The notes under the pieces: model-generated
What the model was told of the DNA's origin: nothing
What the model saw: only the letters and a program-made list of their open reading frames with translations
The model's database searches: none
Shown here: piece by piece, positions 45,031 to 57,659 of the stretch
Layout of the letters: each line of letters starts with the position of its first letter
Numbering within the stretch: position 1 is the first letter of the stretch
Origin: Carnegiea gigantea
Taxonomy: Eukaryota; Streptophyta; Magnoliopsida; Caryophyllales; Cactaceae
Assembly (NCBI GenBank): GCA_029747015.1
Contig: JAKOGI010002783.1
Span: 1 to 64,000, forward strand
Direction: 5' to 3'
DNA: 64,000 nt
Made by a program: the position numbers and the translations under genes

Positions 45031-46525
45031 ATGAGTACTAGCATGTCTGTGGAAGAGAAGCTTGAGGTTCTTTCCAAGCAAATGCAAGAAATGAGGGTGA
45101 GTAATCAAGAACTCAAGGCTCGAAATGAGTACTTGAGAAAACAACTTGGAAACTACATGAAGCAAAAGCAAAAGGCGTGTGAAGAACCCATCCAATCCGA
45201 ACCATGGAGACAAGAACAAGTGTTTAGCCATACTCTTGATTCATCTACTGAAGATGAACCATTGAGAATGACTAGACAAGACTCATGGAATCAAGCTAGT
45301 GCAAATGATTTCAAGGTTGAAATTCCAGAATTTGAAGGCAAGCTTGATCCTGAAGATTTTTTGGATTGGTTACACACAGTTGAAAGAGTTTTTGAGTACA
45401 AGGACATCCCAGAAGACAAGAAGGGGAAGCTGATTGCTTTAAGGCTTCGAAAGTATGCTTCTCTATGGTGGACTAACTTGTGTGCCAAAAGAGTAAGAGA
45501 AAGGAGGTCCAAAATCAGAACTTGGGAGAAGATGAAGTCAAAGCTCAAGGCTAGATTTCTTCCTTCTACCTATGTTCAAGATTGCTACTCAACTCCACCA
45601 TTTGAACCAAGGTAATTTGAGTGTAGAAGAATACACTCGTGAATTTGAAAAGCTTGTGATTAAGTGTGATTTGCAAGAGCCAGAAGAACAAACAATTGTT
45701 AGATACTTGGGAGGTCTTGATCCTACGTATGCTAATATTGTTGATTTGCAAGCTTACACTTCTTTTGATGAAGTATGTGTGCTAGCTCACAAGGTTGAGC
45801 AGCAAAAGAAGAGCAAACCGCCCTCACGGCATGAAAATCCAAATCCCTCACCATATGAACAAACCTTAAACAAGGAGAGTTCATCTTATGTCCCTCAACC
45901 CACGGCATCCCTTTCTCCTTCTCCACAAAAAAACCAAACTCCACAAAAGGGCCTACCCCCACAACTCACACCAAAACCCCTTCCTAAAAACATCCCAAGG
46001 CGTTTTAAGTGCCAAGGCTTTGGTCACTTAGCATCAGATTGTACAAACCGAAGGTATGTTACCTTGGCTGAATGGAAGGCAACTGAGGAGGTCAAAATAG
46101 AAGAGGAAAAGAAAGAGGATAAAGAAGATGATCTCGAGGAGATAGTGATTGAGGCGGATGAAGGTGAAATGCTCACCTTAGACACTTACCACCCATCAAA
46201 ATACAAAGAGAATCGAAATATTCTTTTCATGACTTTTGGTGAACCATCAACCTTTTCCCCCACTCCACCCACACCCAAAACACTCAAACAAACCTTCTGT
46301 CAATTTAATTCAGAATCATTCCTTACAGTTCCTAATCCTGAATTAAGAGCATGTGAGAAAGTGGTTCCAATCATGTTCAAGGAGCCCCCTCCGTCCACCA
46401 TTCCAATCAACAAGGGGAAGGTAAAGAAGAAAGTCTCTAAGTTCAAAAGAGACTTGTTTTCATGGTTGATTTTATTTCAACCAGAATTGAAGCAAAAGAG
46501 GAGTTCATTACCTACTATGATTTGA
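45031..46525 (+). pseudogene. Gag of element N (one frameshift, knuckle lacks a Cys)
   Basis: ATG 45031, MSTSMSVEEKLEVLSKQMQE, a coiled-coil-like N-terminus nearly identical to element Q. The Gag core EFEGKLDPEDFLDWLHTVER runs to YVQDCYS at about 45588, where a 1-nt change breaks the frame; the rest continues from 45572 in the next frame. The knuckle reads PRRFKCQGFGHLASDC: the first Cys of CCHC is absent. After the acidic EADEGEML spacer, where the autonomous elements enter protease, this copy instead has about 110 residues of unrelated, Pro/Lys-rich sequence ending at 46525. I do not recognise that region. Confidence 0.85.
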
Positions 46526-46553
46526 GGGCAAGTCATTTTTAACAAGGGGAGTA

Positions 46554-48288
46554 TGATGGAAATCCCTCCATCCCTTTTGTTAAAAAAGAATCAAATCAAA
46601 TTAGGTAATCTTATTATGCTGGTTTAAGGATGAATAAATCATCCAAGTTTTGATTGAACATTGAAACTGCAGGGCAAGGGTTAAATCCAGCAGCTAACCC
46701 ATTTTTGTGTGCTTAATTTCTCAAACATACTAAGGGTTTACGTCTAATATTTTTTGATGGATTTGAAGATCAAGATGTTAGCTTTCCAACAAATCAAGTT
46801 TCATCCAATTTGGACTTCATTTGGTCGTTCAAATCAGCAATTAAAACCAAGGTGTCAAAACTGCCAAGCAGGGCCAGGATGAACCCGGTTTTGTTCTTTT
46901 TATTTCTTATGATATAGTTTAGCTTAAGTCTTGAATTTTTACATATTTTGGGTCCCCAAGATCTTATCTTTCATTTCCAATTGGAATTACCAGATTTGGA
47001 GTTCAATTGGTTAGTGAACTAAGCTAATTAGTAAACCTGTGCTGTTTTGGAGTCTAATCTGCACGGTTTGGGAAATCAGGCTGATTCAAGGGGCAAATGA
47101 CGTACAATTGCTATGATAAAAAAAGGAGGATAATCTAGACATCTTGAGGTTTCCAACCATGTAAGAAACGTAGCAATTAGTCATCATTTGAGGTGTCAAA
47201 CATGCATTGCAAGTGGAGGCAGAAATCGGCTGCTTGACACCTGGTTGCTTAGCCTGGTGGTTTTCCTCCTTCAAGGGGTTTGCTTAAGGTGGAAGGCTGC
47301 CAAGCAGGTCATTTTGAGCTGCTTGATTAAGCACCACTCAGATACTTGAGAGAGAGACACGTGGAGCTAGTGAAACGCCACCATTTTGCAAGCTCTCATT
47401 CGACCACTCAAGCATGACATGGCACACATGCAATTTTCAGTCCTTTTGAGGTGGCAGCCATGCTCTCTTACCTTCCTTGAAGGGAAATTGAGTCAACAAG
47501 GTTTCTTAATACTTAGGAAAGAGTTTAAGAAGGAAATCTTGTGTTTTGTAGCTTAAACTTTCAGCTTATGTATGTTTTAGCTTAAACCGTGTATTACTAA
47601 GCATAGGATTAGTTTAATGACTTTCCTTGCCTAGAAGGAAAGCTCTTTTCATGTAATCACAAGGCTATATAAGTGCCTTGGCTGCTCTTTTGTAAAAACA
47701 AGTTTTGAGTATTGAAGTTGAGAGTAAAGACTTTGTGTCTTGAGATTTCTTAAACACTTAATTTGCTTATCCTTAATTGTGGCCGATTAAGGTGGTGACC
47801 AAGTGAGTCTTGATCTTGATTAGGTGGTGTATCTTATCCTAATCCAAGATTAAGGGCCCTAAGCTAAGTGATTAGTGGTGTATCTTATCTAATCATCTAG
47901 CTTAGAACTATCCAAGTTTCATTAAACACTCTTGAAGTTCATAAGCTAGTTCTTGGTTTCACTCCTCTTAAACCATGAATTACCTTTGTTCTTCTTAGTG
48001 TCTTTTTATCCTCCTTTACTTCCCTCACTTCCTTTACCCCTTGATTCCTCTTTTCCACACAAAATCAAGCCTTGACTTAGCTGATTGCATCGAACTTCCT
48101 TTAACCTTCAAAGCCATCTCAAACCGTGGAAAGGGACTTACCTAGGCAAGCTCGGCAGTGAATTGGCACGGGCACCCCGTGCCATCAAGCACGGCCGTGC
48201 CACCCCTGGCCGTGAGAGTTTGCTTGTTTTCTAGCCTCTTTTGACGTGAGTTTACTTGGGTTGCTATCCTTCCCTTGGACTTACATCA
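46554..48288 (+). repeat. 3' LTR of element N
   Basis: 1735 bp; palindrome pair at 48165-48183 and 48189-48201. A few dozen small differences from the 5' copy, so older than E or R. Confidence 0.9.
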
Positions 48289-48381
48289 GTTTTGAGTGTT
48301 AGTGAGGCTTGAATACATAAAATCATATTGCTAACCCATTGTGTATGTTTTTGTGAGTTTGGACTCCAAAAATATGCATCA
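48289..48381 (+). repeat. Element F 5' LTR, last piece
   Basis: 48289-48293 is the N TSD; the LTR ends ..AATATGCATCA at 48381, followed by the F PBS. Confidence 0.75.
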
Positions 48382-48383
48382 AT

Positions 48384-48395
48384 TGGTATCAGAGC
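48384..48395 (+). other. Primer binding site of element F
   Basis: TGGTATCAGAGC, 2 nt after the LTR. The short leader that follows (to 48489) has no GCACG palindrome. Confidence 0.85.
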
Positions 48396-48489
48396 TTATG
48401 GTTCTGACCATGCTTCTTCCCTTAGCCTAAATACGTCCCTAACCTCAAAACACTCATTCCACAAAAGAATCCTTAAGCATTCATCCATC

Positions 48490-49334
48490 ATGATTTCTTT
48501 TGAAAACTTAAGGAAAGAGATTGCTTTGATTCCAAAGGAATTGGCCAGCCTTGAAACTCTAAAGTTTCATGGCCAAACAGAAGAATTCCCTTGCTAGATT
48601 TCCAAGGTGGAACAAGTCTTCACTCGCTACAGCCTTGAAGAGCTCAAGAAGTTTAAGGTGGTTATCAAGAAGCTCCGAGGCTATGCACTTGACTGGTGGG
48701 AAAAGTACAAGTATAGGAGGAAGAAGAGAGGAAAAAGTAAGATCAGATGATGGGATAAGTTGAGAGGTAAACTAAAGTATGCTTTTACTCCAACCTCTTA
48801 CTTACACAAGCATCTTTTTCTTCCCTTTGAGGGAAATGGCTTTAATTCCTCTTCTAAAGACATCCCTTTCAACAAGGGGAGTCCCATGAGTGCTTGTATT
48901 TCTAACTCTACTTCCTTTATTTGGAGAAACCTAACCCCAACAAAGATGTAAAGATCCTTGGAGAGGAGGCTTCAAGCCTAGTTGACCTACCTCCTGTTTT
49001 TAATGACTATGGTGATGATGAGACCTTTGAACTTGAGGGACAAGGAGACCATTCATGTCCATCGCCACTTGTGCTAGATCACCATTTATATAAGGGAATA
49101 GCATGTGTTGCTCACTTTGATCCTTGTTATGACAATCTCATTGTTTCATTATCCCCACAATTAGAACCTGAAATAGCCAAACTCATCGCCATAGGGAGAC
49201 AAATGGGAAACACAAGTGAGGAACAACCAAAAGGGAAGGAAAAAGAAAGAGGGAAACACTACGAAGGTGCTAAAATTGTTTTCATGTGTGCTTTGTTTGA
49301 GAACAATCACTATGGGAATCAAAGAAGCACTTAG
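48490..49334 (+). pseudogene. Gag-like ORF of element F (stops and frameshift)
   Basis: Starts MISFENLRKEIALIPKE at ATG 48490. Broken by TAG 48595-48597 (Trp in sister copies), TGA near 48748 (ACATGG region) and a 1-nt frameshift near 48920; it stays open from 48921 to 49334. Homologous to array C (FNSSSKDIPFNKGSPMSAC, FDPCYDNLIVSLSPQLEPE), but the C-terminal part with the CGVVEG segment is replaced by a short unrelated end. No knuckle or enzyme domains. Confidence 0.82.
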
Positions 49335-49477
49335 TTGGGTGTTTGTCCTAAGAAGGGAAAGCGAGTACTAATTCCTCCCATAGTCTGCCCATCCCAAGTT
49401 TGGGAGCACCATTCCAAGCTTCTCATGCTTCAAGCATTAGATTTGAGGACGAATCTACTTCAACAAGCGGAGTATAA

Positions 49478-50316
49478 TGTATATAAAGTTTGATCTCAAG
49501 CGTCAGATTCGAGGGTGATTTTGAACAACAAATCAAAGATGCATCCAATGCTCTTAGGAGCTATTTATTTCATCATTTGGGAGGCCCAAGATGTCCTTTA
49601 AAGGGCTATTGAGTCATTTTGAGGATAAATGCATAGGGAAAACTAAGTATGAGCAGACTATTCAAGTTCAATCAACTCGGCAGTTTGGAGCAATCAGCTA
49701 GTTCGAATTTGAGGCATCTTTCATCTATACTCCATAAGATTTAGCCAAGGTTTTTCTAGACTAAATTTAATTTTAGGAAGATATATTTCATATAAATCAA
49801 GTTGGAAGTGGATTGGAGGTCATTTGGTCATTCAAATCAGCCAGACAGATCAAGCCTGCAAACTGGGCAGAATTCCAGTGCACAAGGTCCGACTTTGATG
49901 CAACTTTTATCCATCATCAACGTGATTTATCCAAGGGTTTTCTGTGCTAAATTTAAGTAAGCTTTCCAATAAAAAAAGTTTCAAGGCTTTTCGACACAAT
50001 TTGGTTAATCAACCAGCAAGATCTTTCAGACTGTGCAATCCTGGTAGCAAACCAGCATAGGGCAGAACCATGGAGAATTATGTTGACTTATTAAAGTTAA
50101 ACCTTTTTGAAGCTTTAGGCATGAAAGAAGATATAAATATTTATCAAACCATGTGCTCAAAGGGCCACCAAAGCACCACCTTGTGCTGCTTTTATCCAAC
50201 TCAAAGTACAAGTAAAACACCCTTTTGCCCGGTTATACACTAGCCGGTACAAGGGTCTTATTTCTTAGGTTTTTCTTGTACTTCCTACTGCATTTTGACT
50301 TTAGCTGATGTATTAG
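49478..50316 (+). repeat. Element F 3' LTR, first part
   Basis: Preceded by the purine-rich AACAAGCGGAGTATAA; 839 bp matching 21257 onward, then cut by element P (left flank ATTAG, 50312-50316). The rest lies beyond the window. Confidence 0.82.
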
Positions 50317-51887
50317 TGATGTAAAGGTGCAAGGGAAACGAGGACCCAAGGCAACTTCACACCAAGGGGGCTGAAATTTGAAGGAAGAAAATGAGCTGAA
50401 GTGGCACGGCCGTGCTGATAGGCACGGTCACACCGTGCCAAGGTTCTGCCCACGGAAACTAGGAGAGCCTAGTCTTAGCCGGTTTAGGTGCTTTTGAGCA
50501 TGGATTGTGTTTCTAGTCTTTCGGTGGGCTTGAACTCATGAGAAAGGTTGGGAATGATGGTAGAAAGAGTAGATTAATGGAAGAGAACGAAGAACACTCA
50601 AGTATTAGGGATTGGAAATGAAGAACACAATGGATGAAAGAGACTAACTTGATGATTCAAGCTAATCAAATGGGTTTAGATAAAGCTAAACTCTAGGATT
50701 AGATACAGAAACACCACTAATCTTTGAGTTTAGGGCCCTTAAGCTTGATTAAGATACAGAGTCACTACTTAATCAAGGTTAAGACTCACTTGGACACCAC
50801 TTAGTTTGGCCTAAACTAAGATAAGCAAGCAAGAGTTTGGAGTGAAAGCCTCAAATGCTCTCTATGATTTTCATTCAACCGAAATCTGAAGTGTTTCCTT
50901 TTGTGGCCGTGTGTGTCTTACATAAGCAGCAAAATAACCAAGCTAAGCAAGCTCTCACACAAGCAGTTCTAGCTTTCCTTCCTACGTAGGAAAGGTATTA
51001 GGCTTAATTACACCCGGTTAAGCTAATCGGTTTTGATCATCTCCCTTAAGACTAAACAAAGTGCATTAAGCTAACTAGGAAAGCAAGACAAATGATTAAT
51101 ACAACTTGATTATCTTGTACTTAGGCCTAAACAACTTGGAAACTCAGCAAAAGCCATGTGCACAGCCGAAAAGTGAACCTCCCTTTGCGGCTGTCCAATG
51201 AGAAGCAAGCTAGCCCCTTCCTTGTCTACCAATGAGATTCAAGAAACAAGCCTACTTGCAGCCCTTCCCTCATTGGTTGTTTTCTTTGCTAGGCTGTCTT
51301 GGACGTGTGCCAACATTGAAAGGGGTGCTCGTTCAGCTGAAGAGAAGGAAACCCACCGGTGGAGGTAAAGTGCAGCCGTGACACTAAACCGGGTTCAAGG
51401 GCAGCTTTGTACCCGGTTTTCAGACCAAGTTTAACCAAAGCAAAAATGGGTATGATCTGGGTTTTAGCCGTGGGGGGGAAGTTCAAGGTGTGTAAAACCC
51501 CCTCCATTCAAGAAATTAAGTTTAAACAAGGTTTAAGTAGGGTAATCACACCTAAACTTTCAACCGTGCAAAATCGGACCAAATCTGACCGGTTAGGAAA
51601 ATGCCTTTGATCCTCCATCCTCTTGTGTGCATGATTTGAAATCAATGCTTGAACCTGAAAGCTAACATCCTGAGGATTCCAAAAATGCAAAAATAATGGC
51701 CTTAAGCCATCATATGGCTTAGGAAATCAGATGCACAAAACCGGGTTTATGCTGGCCGATTAACCCGTTTGTGCTGTTTTCAACTTCTTGCCAAAGGTGA
51801 GCCATCTTCTTGGTTTGGGACCTTGTTCTTGGACGATTTGGACTTGTCACATCTTGATCAAGGTCTTGGCTAGGTAGGACTCCATCA
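50317..51887 (-). repeat. 3' LTR of element P
   Basis: 1571 bp; on the minus strand TGATGGAGTCC..TTTACATCA. Near its 3' end it carries GGCACGGTGTGACCGTGCC (50421-50439) and GCACGGCCGTGCC (50403-50415). Its first about 170 bp are the end of the pol frame. Confidence 0.88.
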
Positions 51888-54800
51888 TCCTCCCCTTGTT
51901 GAAAAGATTTGATCCTCAAATCTGGTGGGGAAGTGTCCGGATAGAAGGGGCTCAAATCAGCTACGTTAAAGGTGGCTGAAACCTCAAAATCACCAGGGTG
52001 GTCAATCTTATAAGCATTGTCGTTGACTCTCTACAAGACTTCAAATGGACCCTCAGCTCGTGGCATGAGTTTGTTTTTCCTCTTAGAAGGAAAACGTTCC
52101 TTTCTCAAATGGATCCATACCAAGTCTCCTGGTCGAAAGACAATCTTTCTCCTATGCTTGTTGGCGTGTGCTTCATAGGCTGCATTAGTCTTCTCAATTC
52201 GTGCCTTCACCAACTCATGGAGCTTTTGAATCTCTTTTACTCTTTGTGTTGCATCAACATGGGGCTTTTGGTCTTGGGGCCGTGGGGTGAGATCATTTGG
52301 ACTCAAAGGATCAATCCCATACACCACCTTGAATGGTGAAAGACCAGTAGCCTTACTAGGTGCCTTGTTGTATGCAAACTCAGCATGTGGTAAGAGTAAA
52401 TCCCAGGCCTTAGCATTTGGTTTAATCAAAGCCCTTAGGAGAGTTCCGAGGGTTCGATTAGTTACTTCTGTTTGGCCATCAGTCTGGGGATGACAGGTAG
52501 TACTAAACAGCAACTTAGTACCAAGCTTCTTCCAGAGGGTAATCCAAAAATGACTTAGGAATTTTGTATCCCTATCCGAAACAATGGACTTAGGAATACC
52601 ATGCAACCTTGTTACCTCTTTAAAATAGAGCTCGGCTATGTGTGTAGCATCATTGATTTTGCAGCAGGGAATGAAATGTGCCATCTTCGAAAATCTGTCT
52701 ACCACCACGAAGATTAAATCCTTTCCACTTTGAGTCTTAGGTAGACCCAAAATGAAGTCCATACTCACGTCTACCCAAGGTAGAGTTGGTACGGGCAATG
52801 GGGTGTATAAGCCGTGAGGTAGGGTATGGCTCTTGGCTGCTTGGCACGTTCCACACCTCCTAAGGATGTCTTGAACATCCTTCTCCATCCCTGGCCAGTA
52901 GTAATGCTCCCTTAACATGGTTAAGGTCTTTGACTCTCCAAAATGACCCGCCAAGGAACCCCCATGAATTTCCCTGATTAGAAGCTCACGAGTGCTACAC
53001 TTTGGAATGCACAATCGCACTCCCTTGAATAGGTAGCCTTCTTGGATTAGGAAATCTCCCTTGGGATGCGTCAAACATGCAGCATAGAGATTCCCAAGGT
53101 CTTCATCTTCAGCATATAAACTCTTGAGATGCTCAAAGCCAAGAATAAGAGCATCCAACTGGAACATAAGGAGATGTCTCCTTGATAATGCATCCGCGCC
53201 TTGATTCAACTTTCCCGACTTGTGCTTAATAGTGAAGTGGAATGACTGTAGGAATTCAACCCACTTAGCATGGCGTGAGTTAAGTTTATGCTGGCCCTGA
53301 ATGTACTTCAAAGCCTCGTGATCTGAATGAAGTATAAACTCACTAGCCACTAAGTAATGACTCCAATGCTCTAGGCACCGAATGATAGCATAGAATTCTT
53401 TGTCATATGTGGAGTATTTTCTTCTTGAGTCGCATAGTTTTTCACTGAAGAAGGCCAATGGCTTGCCTTCTTGAGTTAAAACTCCACCAATTCCTACTCC
53501 TGATGCATCACATTCAACCTCAAAAACCTTCTCAAAGCACGGCAATGAAAGGACCGGTGCTTGAGTAAGTCTCTTCTTTACTTCTTCGAAGGCAGTTTGT
53601 GCCTTAGGATTCCATTGGAATAATGAACCCTTTAGCACTTCAGTCATAGGGGACATGATGGTGCTGAAGTTTCGAATAAATCTTCTGTAAAATGAAGCCA
53701 AGCCATGAAAACTTCTGACATCATGTATACTTTGTGGTTGAGGCCAAGTGCGAATAGCCTCTATCTTCCCTTCATCAACCTTAATGCCCTCACTAGAAAC
53801 AATGTAACCTAAGAATGTAACCTCATGAGTAAAGAAGGTACACTTCTTAAGATTACCATATAATTGCTCACGCTCAAGGACATGCATGATCTGATTGAGG
53901 TGATTTTGATGTGCTTGCTCGTCCTTGGAATAGATAAGAATGTCATCGAAGTAAACCACCACGAACTTGCCAATATAGGGTCTGAATACTTGATTCATCA
54001 ACCTCATGAATGTACTAGGAGCGTTGGAAAGACCGAATGGCATAACTAACCACTCATATAAATGTCCTTTAGTCTTGAACGCAGTCTTCCATTCATCTCC
54101 CTCCCTTATTCTGATCTGGTAGTAACCACTTCGAAGATCAATTTTAGAGAAGACTTTAGAGCCATGTAATTCGTCCAGCATGTCTTCAAGCCTAGGTATA
54201 GGATACCTATACTTGATGGTGATCTTGTTTATGGCTCTACTGTCCACACACATTCGTTGGCTGCCATCCTTTTTGGGAACCAACAAAGTAGGTACGGCAC
54301 AGGGGCTTAAGGACTCACGTATAAGTCCCTTTGAAATCAACTCCTCTACTTGCCATTGAATTTCCATGGTTTCCTTTGGGTTCATTCTGTAAGCTGGCTT
54401 GTTTGGAAGAACTGAACCTGGAATGAGATCTATGTGATGTTGAATGTCCCGTTTAGGGGGTAAACCCGAGGGTATCTCTTCTGGAAACAAATGACAGAAA
54501 ATTTGGATGAGTGATTTGGCAAATGGGTGGGTTGGTAATGGGGATTCTGGTTCATCTTGTATGATTAGGATCCACTCCTTAAAAGCCTTGAATTCATGAT
54601 TCGAAGCCTTCAAAAGAGTTTCACTAAAAGTGAGTAAACAACCAGAATGTTCATGCCCTTTTGTGGGTTTGTTTTTGAGGAATTCGGATGGTGATAATGG
54701 CTTTAGGGTAATCTTCTTTCCTCCCTTAGACAAGGAGTATGTACTCATGAAACCATCATGGGTTACCCTTCGGTCATACATCCATGGCCTTCCCAACAAT

Positions 54801-56005
54801 ACATGGCATGCATCCATAGGTATAACATCACACCAAAGTTGGTCTTGATAGTTCTTACCAATGGATAATGAAATGAGGCACCGTGAATTGACTTGAACCC
54901 CTTTGCTTTGATTCAGCCATTGTATGTTGTAAGGGTGAGGATGGGCCGTAGCTTGCAAGCCTAGCTTCTCAATCATGGTAAGGGATACCACGTTTGCACA
55001 GCTCCCACCATCAATAATCAATGAACATACCTTGCCTTGAACCGTGCACCTAGTATGAAAAATGTTTTCTCTTTGCTCATCCTTGGTGCTCTTTTGGCCG
55101 TTCAAGACCCTCCTCAAAACTAACATTTCTCCTTCATCAGCTTCCTCCTCAACCTCTTCCTGACTTTCCTCATGTTCGTCTTCAGTTTCACCTTCAATTT
55201 CACCTTCCTTTTCTTGCTCATCCACGGATCTCCATTCGGCCAAAGTGATGACCTTGCGGTTTGGGCACTCTGAAGCAATGTGGCCTAGTCCTTGGCACTT
55301 AAAACATCTTCTAGTGCTCATAGGATTGGGGTTTGGTCGAATTGGGGTTGCTGGGGCCTTTTGTGGTGCTTGGGTTCTGTGTGGATTGAAAGGAAAGGAA
55401 TTTTGTGGCTTAGAAACTGGTTGGGAACTCCCCTTGTTAAATGGTTGGTTCCGGATTGGAGGCTTTTGATGTGGAGGCTTAAAAGTTTGCTTAGTTTTCT
55501 TTTGTTGCTCAATCTTGTGAGCTAGCACGCAAACCTCATCAAATGTAGTATAAGCTTGCAATTCAACAACATTAGAGTACCTAGGATCAAGTCCTCCCAA
55601 GTACCTTACAATCGTTTGCTCTTCCGGTTCTTGCAAATCACATTTAATCACAAGCTTTTCAAACTCTCTAGTGTACTCTTCAATACTAAGATTGCCTTGG
55701 TTCAGATTATGAAGTTGTGAATAACAATCTTGAACATACGTGGGGGGTAAAAATCTAGCCTTCAACTTGGTTTTCATCTTTTCCCAAGTTCTGATTTTAG
55801 TCTTACGTTCCCTAACCCTCTTAGCACACAAGTTGGTCCACCATAAAGAAGCATACTTACGTAGTCTCAATGCCACCAACTTGACTTTCTTTTCTTCTGG
55901 AACGTCCTTATATTCGAATACCCTCTCCACTGTGTGCAGCTAGTCCAAGAAATCTTCTGGATCAAACTTGCCTTCATACTCTGGAATCTCAACTCTAAAA
56001 TCACT
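51719..56005 (-). pseudogene. gag-pol: Gag-Pol of element P (two stop codons, Gag N-terminus cut off)
   Basis: Open from 55930 down to TAG 52031-52033 (CAG expected; GPFEVL then RVNDNAYK) and onward to 51719; a second TAG at 55940-55942 replaces Trp in DFLDWLHTVER. Domains in order: Gag (PEYEGKFDPEDF, WWTNL), CCHC knuckle CFKCQGLGHIASEC, protease LIIDGGSCANV, RT YFDDILIYSK, RNase [13 protein letters not shown], integrase zinc finger ([14 protein letters not shown].. CGTCQAAKS) and core (MDFILGLP, SDRDTKF, QTDGQTEV). The C-terminus, VSATFNVADLSPFYPD, runs about 55 residues into the 3' LTR with RPRTRSQTKKMAHLWQEVEN. No chromodomain seen. With only two stops it decayed recently. CRM-like by overall resemblance. 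Confidence 0.9.
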
Positions 56006-57545
56006 TGATGGAGGTCCATCCACAAGGCCTAATAATGTTTCATTGATCCAAAATAATCAAGAAATCAACTCCAAAGTCATGGCCATGAGTCACTTGATGG
56101 CGAACACACAAGGTGATACACCCGGGTTTTCATCCAGATTTTTACCCGGTTTTTGCTATCTTATTACATCGGCCTAAAGCATATTTTGGTGTCCGTTTTT
56201 TGGATGATTATCAAGTTCAGGATGTTAACTTTTAAGTCCAATTGGTTCATATCATTTGGAATTCATTTGGTTACTTAAAACAGTTCATCTCTTGAACCTG
56301 TCCGGATTGCACTGCAAAATGCACGGTTTTGGTTTTCTGGTTTGTTCAAGGGGCAAATGATGTCCAAATGCCACGATTCCAATTGGAGGGTAAACTAGAC
56401 ATCTTGAGGTTTCCAACCGTGCAAGAAACGTAGCAATTAGTCATCATTTGAGGTGTCAAACATGCGTTGCAAGTGGAGGCAGAAACCGGCTGCTTGACAC
56501 CCGGTTGCTTAGCCTGGTGGTTTTCCTCCTTCAAGGGGTTTGCTTAAGGTGGAAGGCTGCCAAGCAGGTCATTTTGAGCTGCTTGATTAAGCACCACTCA
56601 GCTACTTGAGAGAGAGACACGTGGAGCTAGTGAAACGCCACCATTTTGCAAGCTCTCATTCGACCACTCAAGCATGACATGGCACACATGCAATTTTCAG
56701 CCCTTTTGAGGTGGCAGCCGTGCACTCTTACCTTCCTAGCTGGGAAATTGAGTCATCTACATTCCTTAATGCATAGGAAAGGCTTAGGAAGATAAATTAA
56801 GTGCTTGTAAAATAAACTTTCAGCTTTTGGTTTATATTAGAGTAAACCGTGTGTTAGATAGTGATTAGCAAGCTTAATGACTTTCCTCCCTTGGAAGGAA
56901 AGCTCATTCATGTACTCTCAAGGCCATATAAAGCCTTGTATGTTCATTTTGAAGCAACAGAGTTGATAATTCAGTTGTGAGTAAAGACCTTGTGTCTTGT
57001 GATTTCTTAAACACTCAACTTGCTTATCCTTAATTGTGGCCGATTAAGGTGGTGACCAAGTGAGTCTTGATCTTTGATTAGGTGGTGTATCTTATCCTAA
57101 TCCAAGATCAAGGGCCCTAAGCTAAATGATTAGTGGTGTATCTTATCTAATCATCCAGCTTAGAACTATCCAAAGTTTCATTAAACACTCTTGAAGTTCA
57201 CCAACTAACTCTTGGTTTCACTCCTCTCAAACCGTGAGTTACTTCTTGTTCTTCTTAGTGTTTCTTCATCCTTCTTACTTTCCTCACTTCCTTTACTCCT
57301 TGATTCCTCATTACCATACAAAATCAAGCCTTTACATAGCTGATTGCATCGAACTTCCAAAAACCTTCAAAGCTATCTCAAACCGTGAAGAAGAGCTTTC
57401 CTAGGCAAGCTAGGCAGTGAATTGGCACGGTCACCCCGTGCCATCAAGCACGGCCGTGCCACTCCTGGCCGTGAGAAATTGCTTATTTTCTAGCCTCCTT
57501 CAACGAGAGTCCTTGGGTTATTTCCTTCCCCTTGGACTTACATCA
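56006..57545 (+). repeat. 5' LTR of element Q
   Basis: 1540 bp. From 56006 to 56177 a frame is open that would form the pol tail in the 3' copy (..TPGFSSRFLPGFCYLITSA). TATAAAG at 56927-56933. Near the end: GGCACGGTCACCCCGTGCC (57424-57442) and GCACGGCCGTGCC (57448-57460). Confidence 0.8.
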
Positions 57546-57549
57546 GTTT

Positions 57550-57561
57550 TGGTATCAGAGC
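57550..57561 (+). other. Primer binding site of element Q
   Basis: TGGTATCAGAGC, 4 nt after the LTR, as in element N. Confidence 0.88.
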
Positions 57562-57659
57562 AAGTTCAGAACTTGGCCTGAACCCCACGCCATTCCCAGC
57601 CTATCTCTGAAATCATTCCAAACACAATCAAGCATAAACCGTTCCTTCCTGCGATCACA

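Larger units (their letters stand above)
43192..48288 (+). mobile_element. Element N: gag-only LTR retrotransposon (Q/P-related)
   Basis: Perfect TSD GTTTT (43187-43191, 48289-48293). LTRs 43192-44930 (1739 bp) and 46554-48288 (1735 bp), PBS, gag and the purine tract AACAAGGGGAGTA. There is no protease active-site motif, RT or integrase. Its gag is close to that of autonomous Q and P, so it looks like a deletion derivative with a new C-terminus. Confidence 0.92.
21257..50316 (+). mobile_element. Element F: gag-only LTR retrotransposon, broken by many insertions
   Basis: 5' LTR in four pieces (21257-22390, 28000-28055, 43031-43191, 48294-48381; about 1.44 kb in sum). PBS 48384, broken gag, purine tract and 3' LTR from 49478, cut at 50316 by element P. 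The pieces are joined by matching the TSDs of G, J and N and by similarity between the two LTR copies (both begin TGTATATA.AGTTTGATCTC). The left flank GGTAA would be the TSD; the right copy is off-window. Confidence 0.8.
50317..56005 (-). mobile_element. Element P: near-intact autonomous Ty3/gypsy element, 5' part beyond insertion Q
   Basis: Minus strand: 3' LTR 50317-51887, purine tract AACAAGGGGAGGA, pol and gag up to 56005, where element Q is inserted in gag. Its 5' LTR and Gag N-terminus lie beyond the window. Left flank ATTAG. Confidence 0.88.

Noticed and set aside
56096..56115. Alternative LTR starts for Q at the later TGATGG or TGATACACCC
   Set aside because: P gag homology already stops at 56005, 56006 matches the N-family LTR start (TGATGGA..TCC.TCCA), and the tail-like frame begins there.
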